NCBI GenBank assembly: GCA_009746045.1
Contig: RPFO01001952.1
Coordinates: 126,001 to 184,943, forward strand
DNA: 58,943 nt
DNA from: Mesostigma viride
Taxonomy: Eukaryota; Streptophyta; Mesostigmatophyceae; Mesostigmatales; Mesostigmataceae
Reading direction: 5' to 3'
Shown: piece by piece, positions 44,523 to 55,877 of the stretch
Numbering within the stretch: position 1 is the stretch's first letter
How the letters are laid out: every line of letters begins with the position of its first letter
Translations under genes and position numbers: made by a program
Notes under the pieces: generated by a model
Told to the model about the DNA's origin: nothing
Seen by the model: the letters and a program-made list of their open reading frames with translations, nothing else
Databases searched by the model: none

Positions 44523-47205
44523 GGACCACGCTTGGCCACCTTGCTCGCCCATCTTACTCGGGTACGACCACGCTTGGCCACCTTGCTTGCCCATCTTACT
44601 CAACTACGACCACGCTTGGCCGCCTTTCTTGCCCATCTTGCTCGGGTACAACCACGCTTGGCCACCTTGCTTGCCCATCTTACTCGGGTACGACCACGCT
44701 TGGCCACCTTGATCGCCCATCTTACTTGGGTACGACCACGCTTGGCCACCTTGATTGCCCATCTTTCTCGGGTACGACCACGCTTGGCCACCTCGATTGC
44801 CCATCTTACTCGGGTACGACCACGCTTGGCCACCTTGCTTGCCCATCTTACTCGGGTACGACCACGCTTGGCCACCTTGCTCGCCCATCTTACTCGGGTA
44901 CGACCACGCTTGGCCACCTTGCTTGCCCATCTTACTCGGGTACGACCACGCTTGGCCACCTTGCTCGCCCATCTTTCTCGGGTACGACCACGCTTGGCCA
45001 CCTTGCTCGCCCATCTTACTCGGGTACGACCACGCTTGGCCACCTTGCTTGCCCATCTTACTCGGGTACGACCACGCTTGGCCACCTTGCTTGCCCATCT
45101 TACTCGGGTACGGCCACGCTTGGCCACCTTGATCGCCCATCTTACTCGGGTACGACCACGCTTGGCCACCTTGCTCGCCCATCTTTCTCGGGTACGACCA
45201 CGCTTGGCCACCTTGCTTGCCCATCTTACTCGGGTACGACCACGCTTGGCCACCTTGCTCGCCCATCTTACTCGGGTACGACCACGCTTGGCCACCTTGA
45301 TCGCCCATCTTACTTGGGTACGACCACGCTTGGCCACCTTGCTTGCCCATCTTACTCGGGTACGGCCACGCTTGGCCACCTTGATCGCCCATCTTACTCG
45401 GGTACGACCACGCTTGGCCACCTTGCTTGCCCATCTTTCTCGGGTACGACCACGCTTGGCCACCTTGCTTGCCCATCTTACTCGGGTACGACCACGCTTG
45501 GCCACCTTGCTCGCCCATCTTACTCGGGTACGACCACGCTTGGCCACCTTGCTCGCCCATCTTACTCGGGTACGACCACGCTTGGCCGCCTTGCTTGCCC
45601 ATCTTTCTCGGGTCCGACCACGCTTGGCCACCTTGATTGCCCATCTTACTTGGGTACGACCACGCTTGGCCACCTTGCTCGCCCATCTTACTCGGGTACG
45701 ACCACGCTGTGCCACCTTGCTCGCCCATCTTACTCGGGTACGACCACGCTTGGCCACCTTGCTCGCCCATCTTACTCGGGTACGACTACGCTTGGCCACC
45801 TTGCTTGCCCATCTTACTCGGGTACGACCACGCTTGGCCACCTTGCTTGCCCATCTTACTCGGGTACGACCACGCTTGGCCACCTTGCTCGCCCATCTTA
45901 CTCGGGTACGACCACGCTTGGCCACCTTGCTTGCCCATCTTACTCGGGTACGACCACGCTTGGCCACCTTGATTGCCCATCTTACTCGGGTACGACCACG
46001 CTTGGCCACCTTGCTTGCCCATCTTACTCGGGTACGACCACGCTTGGCCACCTTGCTTGCCCATCTTACTCGGCTACGACCACGCTTGGCCACCTTGATC
46101 GCCCATCTTACTCGGGTACGACCACGCTTGGCCGCCTTGCTTGCCCATCTTACTCGGGTACGACCACGCTTGGCCACCTTGCTCGCCCATCTTACTCGGG
46201 TACGACCACGCTTGGCTGCCTTGCTTGCCTATCTTACTCGGGTACGACCACGCTTGGCCACCTTGCTCGCCCATCTTACTCGGGTACGACCACGCTTGGC
46301 CACCTTGCTCGCCCATCTTACTCAGGTACAACCACGCTTGGCCACCTTGCTTGCCCATCTTACTCGGGTACGACCACGCTTGGCCGCCTTGCTTGCCCAT
46401 CTTACTCGGGTACGACCACGCTTGGCCGCCTTGCTTCCCCATCTTTCTCGCGTACGACCACGCTTGGCCACCTTGCTCGCCCATCTTGCTCGGGTACGAC
46501 CACGCTTGGCCACCTTGCTCGCCCATCTTACTCGGGTGCAACCACGCTTTGCCGCCTTGCTTGCCCATCTTACTCGGGTACGACCACGCTTGGCCACCTT
46601 GCTTGCCCATCTTAATCGGGTACAACCATGCTTGGCCGCCTTGCCTTCCCATCTTTCTCGGGTACGACCACGCTTGGCCGCCTTGCTCGCCCATCTTACT
46701 CGGGTACGGCCACGCTTGGCCGCCTTGCCTTCCCATCTTTCTCGGGTACGACCACGCTTGGCCGCCTTGCTCGCCCATCTTACTCGGGTACGGCCACGCT
46801 TGGCCGCCTTGCTCGCCCATCTTACTCGGGTACGACCACGCTTGGCCACCTTGCTTGCCCATCTTACTCGGGTACGACCACGCTCGGCCGCCTTGCTTGC
46901 CCATCTTACTCGGGTACGACCACGCTTGGCCGCCTTGCTCGCCCATCTTACTCGGGTACGACCACGCTTGGCCACCTTGATTGCCCATCTTACTCGGGTA
47001 CGACCACGCTCGGCCACATTGCTCGCCCATCTTACTCGGGTACGACCACGCTCGGCCACATTGCTTGACCATCTTACTCGGGTACGACCACGCTGTGCCG
47101 CCTTGCCTGCCCATCTTTCTCGGGTACGACCACGCTTGGCCACCTTGCTCGCCCGTCTTACTCGGGTACGACCGCGCTTGGCGAGCTTGCTCGCCCATCC
47201 TAATC
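44523..47205 (+). repeat. 42-bp minisatellite, about 64 units
   Basis: The unit is GGTACGACCACGCTTGGCCA followed by CCTTGCTCGCCCATCTTACTCG, with strict 42-bp spacing and point variants (GCT/GAT, TAC/TTC, CAC/CGC). Because 42 is divisible by three and the unit has no stop in several frames, frames of up to about 900 codons open on both strands. One plus frame has an ATG at 44330 (MNYRECALFALCC) before the repeats and stays open to 46615 without a stop before that point. I treat it as non-coding satellite, possibly the 5' flank or intron of the PPR gene. Confidence 0.9.
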
Positions 47206-47297
47206 GCTGGTACCTGATTCTATGATGTAGTGGCTGTCTTGTAAGGGTGTGTGCTTTCTCAGAGTGTGTGCTTTCTCTTTCGGTTGGCGTTCTAACA

Positions 47298-50200
47298 ATG
47301 ATTTTGTATGTAACTCTTCTCACACTCACTTGGACGATGATTTGTGTGCATGGACGGCTTCCTTTCTGCAGCGCGGCGCACCAACGTGGGTCATGGGACG
47401 CGCCACGGGGCCACCGGTCAAGTAAGCCCTCGCGGCGCGGCCGCCAGCACAGCGTGGAGGCCAGTCAGCCCGTGAGGGAGACAGACAGCGCGGCCGATGC
47501 TTGCACCCGCGCCGACGTGGGGAAGGAGACATGGGGCGGTTCCACCACCGTGTTGACCGAGTGGCCTGAGGGGCAGCCTCGCGTCATGGCCGGTCGGCGG
47601 GGGGTGGTGAATGGGGCGGTAGGTGGCGGTAGCAGGGAAGGGGGCCTGCAGCCGCCCCCCCGGCGGCAGTGGCACCATCTGTGGCCGGCCGAGGCACGCC
47701 ACCGTGTGGCAGAGGATGAGCGGGTGTTATTGCCTTCCGAGAATGGCTATGATGGCCACATCGCGGAGGATAACGATGAGGACCAAGAGCTTTATGCGGA
47801 CTGGGGCATGGGCAGCGAGGACGGGGGGGCGGAGGCGGGGGGCCAGAACGGGTGGGGGCCAGCAGGCGGCCGCGTTGGTGATGTGTGCGCAGTGCTGGAT
47901 GAACTGGCGACGAGGGGACAGCTGGACGACGCCGTGGCCATGTTCGGGGAGCTGCTGGGCACGGGGGAGGCGAGGGCCCCTGGGTGGATCCTGGGGGCCT
48001 CGCTCATGCGCACGCTTAGGTGAGCGCCTTGCCTGTTGTCACGGTTATGGTCACAGCTATTTTTTCCATTTGTGATAATTTTTCCTGCCTGTATCGGTTG
48101 GCAGAGTGTGCCGCCCGCCGCACTTGCTGGGGGCAGGGCTTTGGGTGGCTGGTGGGTGTCCACACATTGCAATTTCCCCATGAGGCATGTGGAAACTGTG
48201 CCCGCTTGGTTTGTAGACTTGCGGGCCTGGAGGCGAAGGTTGTCCAGACATGCGGTAGGCAGGCTCGTACATTTTGTTGGCAGTACACCATTTTGTGAGG
48301 GCTGTAGTAACACTTTTTCGGCATGGTAGCTAGCCATCTGTGCACTTGCATGGCGCCATACCCACACATAACTCTACATAGTGTCCGCACGTGCGGCCCA
48401 TGCATGCTCAGACTTGTCATCCAGGCAGGGAGCCACAGCGAAAAACACCGAGGCAACTATCTGCCAAGCGAGGCACAAGTTCCACGGGTCCACCTGGCCT
48501 ATTTATGGCCTTCCACTCACCTGCCATTTACCTCTGCACACCTGTGTGCACATCCCAGACGCATGTCATGGCCGTACGATGAGCCGATCACGCGATTTGC
48601 CCTCTGCATGATCAAACAACATCATTCAATGCCGCATGGCCCCTTTCCTGTGGGCGTACCCACAGGCACGTCTGCCCCCACACGGTGTCCATCGCGACGG
48701 TTGCTCACCCCTTGCCCCCACACGGTGTCCATCGCGATGGTTGCTCACCCCTTGCCCCCACACGGTGTCCATCGCGACGGTTGCCTTGCCCCCACACGGT
48801 GTCCATCGCGACGGTTGCTCACCCCTTGCCCCCACACGGTGTCCATCGCGACGGTTGCTCACCCCTTGCCCCCACACGGTGTCCATCGCGACGGTTGCTC
48901 ACCCCTTGCCCCCACACGGTGTCCATCGCGACGGTTGCCTTGCCCCCACACGGTGTCCATCGCGATGGTTGCCCACCCCTTGCCCCCACACGGTGTCCAT
49001 CGCGACGGTTGCCCACCCCTTGCCCCCACACGGTGTCCATCGCGACGGTTGCCCACCCCTTGCCCCCACACGGTGTCCATCGCGACGGTTGCTCACCCCT
49101 TGCCCCCACACGGTGTCCATCGCGACGGTTGCTCACCCCTTGCCCCCACACGGTGTCCATCGCGATGGTTGCTCACCCCTTGCCCCCACACGGTGTCCAT
49201 CGCGACGGTTGCTCACCCCTTGCCCCCACACGGTGTCCATCGCGACGGTTGCTCACCCCTTGCCCCACACGGTGTCCATCGCGACGGTTGCCCACCCCTT
49301 GCCCCCACACGGTGTCCATCGCGACGGTTGATCACCCCTTGCCCCCACACGGTGTCCATCGCGACGGTTGCTCACCCCTTGCCCCCACATGTTGTCCGCC
49401 CCACCGGATCGACCGCCCTTGTGTCCTTTTGCTGTCCAGAATGGCGGATCGGGTAGACCTGATGGACGTGGCATTTGCTGCCATGCAAGCGGACGACGCA
49501 GCGTGGCAAAAGGGGGTGCGCATTGCACCCAGTGGGTCAAGCCTGCTAGGGCGCGCGGTTGATGTAGTTGACAATTGCCTGGTGGTTGAGCATGAGGCAT
49601 TGATTACGCAGCCGGGATGGAGGCAAGGGGTGGACGGGAGGGGAAGTGGCAGCGGCATGCCTGCGCTGGCGCCCACGAACGGTGCTCATCTGGATGATGC
49701 ATCGGTGACGGCCCAAGGGCAGTGGTTGGAGACAGGTGGCGGCCATGGGATGAGCGATGCGGCACGCATGGCACAGGACAGCGCGATGGCGCGCAGGGGC
49801 GTCTACGAGGCCATGATTCTGGCGCACCGAAAGCAGCAAGACTGGGCGCGCATGCTGGCGCTGTTTGATGAGTTTGCGGCCATGGGCGCCCCGCTGACCA
49901 TGCCCTTGTGTGCCGCGGCCATCCAGGCGTGCTTCCTGGTGGTGGTGGCAAGCGAGGGGAAGCACGGGAAAACTGGTAACACTCCATGTATTTTTTGTGA
50001 ATGGTGGATGTGACGCCGGCTGCTGGCGCAAGCATGCTTTGCAGGTGACAGGGGCTTGCTGTGTGGGTGACCTGGGAAGGCTTTGCGTATATAGGAGGAT
50101 GTTAGGAGAGTATTCCTTATACCTTGAGGACCTGGTTTCCGATGACATGGCTTGCAGAGCTGTCCGGTTGACCGCTGGCACCCTGCAGGATCTCTTCTAG

Positions 50201-53200
50201 CCCTGGCAGAGTACCTCGCGCTCATGCAACCTTGTTGGATGGATGTGATCAGTGTCAAACCACACAAGGCGATTTCCTTGTCGGCCCATGCGTACGGGAA
50301 GCATGCCTTGCAGCCACTAGAAGCAGCAGCGCATGCGTGGACGGTGGATCCATGAGAAATAAGCATGACCAACATAACATAGCATAAATAGAAGCAGCAG
50401 CGCATACGTGGATCCATGAGAAATAAGCATGACCAACATAACATAGCATATATACGACATAATAGCAAAGCAAACAGGGTGGCTGGGATCCTTTTGTCCT
50501 CCCAATCCTGTGCTGACGTCTGCCACACGGTTCAAAGACTGCGTGATGTGTGCCACGATTCATGATCAAACGCGCTGCGAATGGTGCATGACCTATGATA
50601 AATGACGTGCCACCACCCCATGCCCTGCCCTAAACCTGAAAGCCCCGTTATGTCCTGCCACGGCCCCACCATTTCCTGCCACGACCCCACCATCCCGCAA
50701 TGCTCAGGATCAGGGTGCGACAAGCCCCGTGAGCGCGCCAGCCGCACCCCCCTCCGTGTGCGCGAGTCGCCCGCTCAGCGGCGCCTTCGTCAGGCGGTGT
50801 CCCTCTTTGAGCATGCGGCGCGCCTGGGCTGGCTCATGCGTGCGTCCACCTACAGCCAGGTGCTGCAATGCTACCTGCAGCTACGCATGCCTCACCGCGT
50901 GGTCGAGGTCTACCGACGCATGTGCGTCGCAGGCGTTAAGCCCAAGTACGCGCCATCCTACAAGGTGAGCAGAGGAGGGGTGGGGTGGGGTGGGGTGGGG
51001 TGGGGTGGGGTGGGGTGGGGTGGGGTGGGGTGGGGTGGGGTGGGGTGGGGTGGGGTGGAGGTGGGGAACAAGTGGAACGTTGGTGGGAGGGGGAGACAAG
51101 CTGGCCAGGCAGCACGTTAGCAAGGGGAACTTGAGCAGGGACGAGCAACATGAGCCAGTCACTGTGGGCAAGTGGGTGATCATGCAGGCTGGTTTATGAA
51201 CATTGATAGCGCCGTAGTGAGTAGTAGGCAATGTGTGACCGATAGTTTCTGTACTGACATGGAACATGTCAAAGACGGCTCATCATAGAATGCCGTCCGG
51301 CCCCTGTTCTGCGCGAGGCACCTGCCCTCGTGCCTGTTACTGCATCGCAGGTGCCACAATCACTGCCAAACCAGCGTGCTCTGCGCATGGGTTCTCGTTG
51401 CTGTGCGCTGTATGGGCATTTGCCATGCTCTGCTTTTTTTGTCTTGGGTGTAGACCCTGGCCTGTGTCTGGTAAAGGGGGTTTAGCTCTCTCACTAATGG
51501 CTCCCTGGACGCTTCCCTTGTAGTGCCCTGCCTTGTCCCATATAGGAGACCGAGTCGTGCATCTTCAAATGATTTCCCTATGCTGTATTGCGCGCACCCC
51601 CCTCCCCCCAGGCCATCCTGACCGCATGCGGCCAGCTGGGCCTTTGGGAGGAGCTGCTAGCGGTGGTCACTGCGATGGGCAAGGATGGTTTCAACCAGTC
51701 GGCCAAGCTGTACACGTCCGCCATCAGCATGCTTGCTAAAGGTGAGCGGATGGGTGTTTGCTGTCCCTATTGCAATTCACTGTGCTTATTGGTAGGTTGT
51801 GTTGGTAAAGATGGTGCCCTCCCTTGCAGTCAAGTGGATAGATTCCGGAGAATAGGATTTGTTTCAAATCTAGATCTGGTTAGCAAGGGGGAACCTAATA
51901 AATTTCAGCAATAACAGGGAAGTGACCGAAACTTGCGGTGAGCTTCCGTGCCCCTGGAAAGCAAGATTCCGTTTCGCTCCTCGATACTGTATCGCGGAAG
52001 CGAAATGATGATGCGGCAGGCAGAAAAGCTTTTGCGGCATACGACGATGTATGACATGACCGGAAAACCGGCACGCGCAAGGTATCCCGGCTCAACAAGG
52101 TGTCTCTGAACAAAGTTTGTTACCGATAGTCATTGATCAACAGCTATCGTTAACGCTGCCAGGTGATATCTGGACCATTCCAGGTTAAAAGTGCCGCGCC
52201 CGAGGCCGGGGAAAAGGAAACAAATCCTGTTCTCCGGAGTCTCTTGAGCTACCACTTTTCTTTGTTTGGGCGGGCAAAAGGGATGTAACCACCACTGTCA
52301 CATGCCGTTAGCCCTCTGTGACCTCTACGTTGGCCTGACCACGCCCCTGGGCTGACCTGCCTGCTGCTAGCACCCGCTTTCAATAGCTTATCTGCCACTC
52401 AGGGTGCGGAGCGCTGACCCCGCCCATCCCGCCCTGACCTGACCTGACCTGCCTCATCTTGTCCTCGCCTCCCTTCCTGCCCTCCCTCCCCTCGTCGCCA
52501 GGTGGTAAGTGGCAGGAGGCGGCACGCGTGTTTGAGCTCATGCGTTCGGCGCGCGTGTCGCCCGACCTGGTGGCGTACTCGGCGCTAATCAGCGCGTATG
52601 CCAGCGGACAGCAGTGGGAGGCCGCCATAGCCACACTGGCCCAGATGCGCGCAAAGGGGGTGCTGCCGGATGTCACCGCCTACACGGCCACCATCACCGC
52701 GTGCACCAAGGCGGGCCGGCCGGACGACGCGCTGTCATTGTTGCGGGCGATGCTGCGCAGTGGGGTGGCCCCCAACTCGTTCACCGCCAGTGCCCTGCTG
52801 AAAGGGCTGGAGCGGGCGGGGCGCTCGGATGATGCAATTCGGCTGTTTGAAGAGGTGAGTGGTGTGCAAGGGTTTATTTATTATGGTGTGCAGGCGGATT
52901 TATCATTTTTGGGTTTATCATGTAAATGGAGAGTGGTGTTGGGGGTCGAGAGCAAGAAGGGGAGGCACGGGGGCAGTTCTGTGTGTAGTGCTCTGCATGT
53001 GGGTGCATGGTCACGTCACTGCTCATCCCGCCCCTGCGGGCGGTCGGCTGCCGTGCCGTCCGCCATGTATGGCTCGTGGGTGCATGCGTCATGCCCGTGC
53101 TCACCCGCTTCTCCCCTCCTCCCCCCATCCTTAATCCCCCTGCGCCCTCTCCCCTCTCCCCTCTCCTCGCATCCCCGCCCCCATTCCTCCCCCGCTTCAT

Positions 53201-53978
53201 ACACAAACAGATGCTGGCCCTGGGCGTGACCCCCGACCTATTCACCCACACCATCTACATCAAGGTGCTGGGTAACGAGGGGCGCTGGCAGGACGCGGTA
53301 GTCGCGTTTGACCGCGTGGCGGCGGCAGCAGCGACCAGCGGGCGCCGCGAGGAGGCTCCGGACCGCCGCTGCGTGGGCGCGCTTCTGCACGCGCTGGGCA
53401 TAGGGCGTCAGGTGTCGCGCGCGCTTGCGCTGTTTGGGGGCATGCGGCAGGCGTACGGGATCACGCCAGACACGCAGCTTTACAACATGCTTCTGGCTGC
53501 CGTCAAGCGGTCAGGCGACCTCCAGGATGTGTTGGACGTATTTGACGCGATGCAGCGGCCAGGGGAGGCATTTGCCGTGGTTGCCGGGAGGGATAAGGCT
53601 GCGAGGGAAAAGGCCGGACTAGAGACTGAATCAGATTCCGCATCGGTTGGGAGAATGGAGGCAGCAGGAGCGGTGGAGGTGTGCTGGTCGGCGGCCGGGG
53701 CACAAAAGGGTGACCATGGGGATTATGGTGCACGGGGGGGGCAGGGGCAGCGCAGGCAGCACCCGCCAACGCTCAACCCTCACCCTCCCGACACGGTCAC
53801 GTACAACACGCTCATGAGTGTGTTTGAGCAGGCGCGGCAGTGGGATCGTGTGCTGGCGACGTACGAGGTCATGAAGGGTGGTGGACCCACCTGTGCACCG
53901 GATGACAGCACACACCACGTGCTGCGGCGCGTGATGGATAAGCTCTCGTCGCAGCCGATCACGCAGAAAGAAAGTTAG
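47298..53978 (+). CDS. P-class pentatricopeptide repeat protein, six exons
   Basis: Exons 47298-48019, 49440-49975, 50708-50964, 51612-51741, 52502-52854 and 53211-53978 have matching phases (2, 1, 0, 1, 0) and total 2,766 nt, 921 residues. The N-terminus is Arg/Ser/Gln-rich, then acidic. PPR units follow: YEAMILAHRKQQDWARMLAL in exon 2; YSQVLQCYLQLRMPHRVVEV in exon 3; LYTSAISML in exon 4; YSALISAYASGQQWEAAIAT and YTATITACTKAGRPDDALSL in exon 5; YNMLLAAVKRSGDLQDVLDV and YNTLMSVFEQARQWDRVLAT in exon 6. PPR proteins bind organelle RNA for stability, processing or translation; no DYW or E domain is seen and the target is unknown. The start is uncertain: ATG 47337 or an upstream exon joined at the acceptor near 47374 are alternatives. 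The exon 2 donor (49976) was chosen by phase. Confidence 0.85.
48672..49392 (+). repeat. 40-bp minisatellite in PPR intron 1
   Basis: About 18 units of ACACGGTGTCCATCGCGACG plus GTTGCTCACCCCTTGCCCCC, with two shortened units. It lies wholly within intron 1 (48020-49439) and opens frames on both strands that are not taken as coding. Confidence 0.9.
50322..50456 (+). repeat. Two-copy tandem duplication in PPR intron 2
   Basis: AGCAGCAGCGCATRCGTGGA... GGATCCATGAGAAATAAGCA and CATGACCAACATAACATAGC occur twice, about 66 bp apart. Confidence 0.8.
50976..51057 (+). repeat. (GGGGT)n in PPR intron 3
   Basis: About 16 pentamers begin 11 bp after the exon 3 donor. The G-runs could form G-quadruplex in the transcript. 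Confidence 0.95.
51841..52241. mobile_element. 401-bp MITE in PPR intron 4
   Basis: The ends GATTCCGGAGAATAGGATTT(GTTTC) and, inverted, GACTCCGGAGAACAGGATTT(GTTTC) match at 23 of 25 positions. The interior has no ORF of note. No target duplication is clear. Confidence 0.7.
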
Positions 53979-54132
53979 GTCATGTTAACAACGGCGTAAG
54001 CGAACCATTCCGTGGTAGAAAGCTTGTCGTTGCAAGAGAATTTGCTTCAATCTGGAACATAAGAATTTTTTTTTAAATGATTCGGCTGATGTGCTGTGTG
54101 TGCATATCTGAATACACGGCCCAATGTGCATC

Positions 54133-54259
54133 CAGGCCGAGTAAGTACGTACTTGCGTGTCATGCGCAAAGGCATGCCACGGAGTACTATGCTAATCTCA
54201 TTAGAAAAATAATTACACAAAAGTTTAAACAAATATCGTCTGCATCATCAGGCCGAGTA
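54133..54259 (-). mobile_element. LINE E, 105-bp 3' end with 11-bp TSD
   Basis: CAGGCCGAGTA at 54133-54143 and 54249-54259 flanks only the last 105 bp of the LINE 3' UTR, an extreme 5' truncation just after the PPR stop. Confidence 0.9.
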
Positions 54260-54299
54260 CGAACTGTATAACCTTGATGCATGTGCGAATTATTACGAG

Positions 54300-54392
54300 T
54301 GTAAGTAAGAACTTGCGTGACATGCGCATGGGCATGCCACCGGGTACTATGCTAATCTCATTAATATAAGAAAATAATTACACGAAAGTTAC
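54300..54392 (-). mobile_element. LINE F, diverged 3' end
   Basis: GTAAGTAAGAACTTGCGTGA, TACTATGCTAATCTCATTA and AATAATTACACGAAAGTT match the family with several changes. No TSD was found. At 54403-54450 there is an inverted match to CAAGGAGACAACCAGCGCAG near 39030. Confidence 0.7.
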
Positions 54393-54959
54393 ATATATCG
54401 ACCATGGTCCGGCTTCTCCCGATTTCTGGCCTGCGCTGGTTGTCTCCTTGATAAATTAGATTGGTGGAATATAGTTCGTTTTCGGCTAGGAGGCGTGGCC
54501 TTTGCATGACGGGCAAGAGGATTTCAGCCGTGGGCAACCAAGCACACATGTCGTCGGGCTAGTCCGGCGAGTGGGCACGTGAACCGGCACTCCCGGTCAC
54601 ACACGACACCATAGAGATAGTCAGCTGCACCGCCTAATGTCGGCGAAACCCACAGTTCCATCGGAATCGTTTCAGCCGCCGGCACTTCATCTCCGCGTTT
54701 CCTCAACCTCGTTTTCATGATCATACTCATCGTTCCTGCATTTTCCTCTTCCACGCAGGTTGTGGCTTTTTTGAAAGCCACGAATGTACCCGGGGATGGG
54801 ACGCTTCGGCTGCCTCAATGCCTACACATTCAATACGATGTCCCCCTCTCACCTTCCTCCATCATACCGCTCACATTGCACTCCGTGTCTGTGTTTTGTT
54901 CTTGTTCTTGCTCTTGTTCTTGTTTGTTTTGCTGTTCTTGTCATTTTTCTTTTTCTCTT
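54393..54959. other. Intergenic, no gene recognised
   Basis: Short frames only. A CTTGTTCTTGCTCTTGTTC run lies near 54898-54930. Confidence 0.4.
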
Positions 54960-55373
54960 AAGTAAGTAAGTACTTGCGTGTCATGCGCAAAGGCATGCCA
55001 CGGAGTACTATGCTAATCTCATTAGAAAAATAATTACACAAAAGTTTAAACAAATATCGTCTGCATCATCCCCCAACCGTTAAGCACTAGATGGGGATGT
55101 TATCCTCATCCGAGCTGTCCTCTACTGTAATGGCAGACGAGGCGGTAGTGTAGCGGCTATCCTCAGGACCAATAACCTCCACCTTCTTGAAGATGAGACA
55201 CAACTGCTTGAAGATGCAGGGCTTCTGGGACTATCCGTACTCCGCGCCCGCATGATTGACAAGGAGAAATGGGCTGCCATCTGCGATAAGCACCTCCCCG
55301 AGGGGTATGCTCCTGTTTTCTCCCCACGGGCCCCGCGGCCCGTTGCTAGCCAGGGTAGAAGTCCGCAGGTGGA
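54960..55373. mobile_element. LINE G, 5'-inverted (twin-primed) insertion
   Basis: 54960-55184 is the LINE 3' end in minus orientation, from the (TTAC)n tail to GGTGGAGG in the ORF2 end. 55198-55373 is the immediately upstream ORF2 segment in plus orientation (LLEDAGLLGLSVLRARMID to the same GGTGGAG). The two parts share seven bases at the breakpoint. This is the arrangement produced by twin priming. No TSD is obvious. Confidence 0.8.
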
Positions 55374-55877
55374 GTGCTCAGGGTATTGTGGTGCCTTGAG
55401 TGGCATGTTGTCCATACGTCTTGCATATGGCATTCATCTCTGTAACCTTTTGCCTCTTGCTGTTCGTTGCTTTGCCTTTATGCGCTTTATTTCATTTCCT
55501 TGTTGGGATTAGCCTGTGGTAGGCGGCCGCCCTTCTGCATCCTGTGTCGGCAGACATACTGACAGGCAGGATGAAGGGCAAGCAGAGGGGCAGGCAAACA
55601 GCCGTTTATATTTGCACACATGCATGCCGCTTGTACGCTAGTTTGCGTGTATCTTTGCATGGTCATGTCAGTTTGGCAGGTCTGGACAGATATGTTCAAA
55701 TATGGTCGCATGCGTGTATGCACGCATGCACGCATGCATGAAAGGGGTTATGCATGTTGCCAGCCACATAGGTGGGCACGTGGGAACGCTAGCAAGCTGA
55801 CGACACTACCAGGGGTAGGTTCAGGCTGGTCTGGACCTGGAAGACAGACAGGAGGCAGGCAGCCTTGGATGGTGTGG
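55374..55877. other. Intergenic, no gene recognised
   Basis: Short frames only; GCATGCA words cluster at 55725-55740. Confidence 0.4.

Noticed and set aside
48672-49392. Possible CRISPR array (regular 40-bp repeats)
   Set aside because: There are no unique spacers, the repeats are contiguous, and the array lies in an intron of a eukaryotic gene.
50976-51057. Telomere-like (GGGGT)n
   Set aside because: Short, interstitial and inside an intron; it is not the common TTTAGGG or TTTTAGGG algal repeat.
53007-53210. An upstream extension of PPR exon 6
   Set aside because: The segment is pyrimidine-rich and ends in a good acceptor (AAACAG) at 53210, while exon 5 has a GTGAGT donor in matching phase; it is intron 5.
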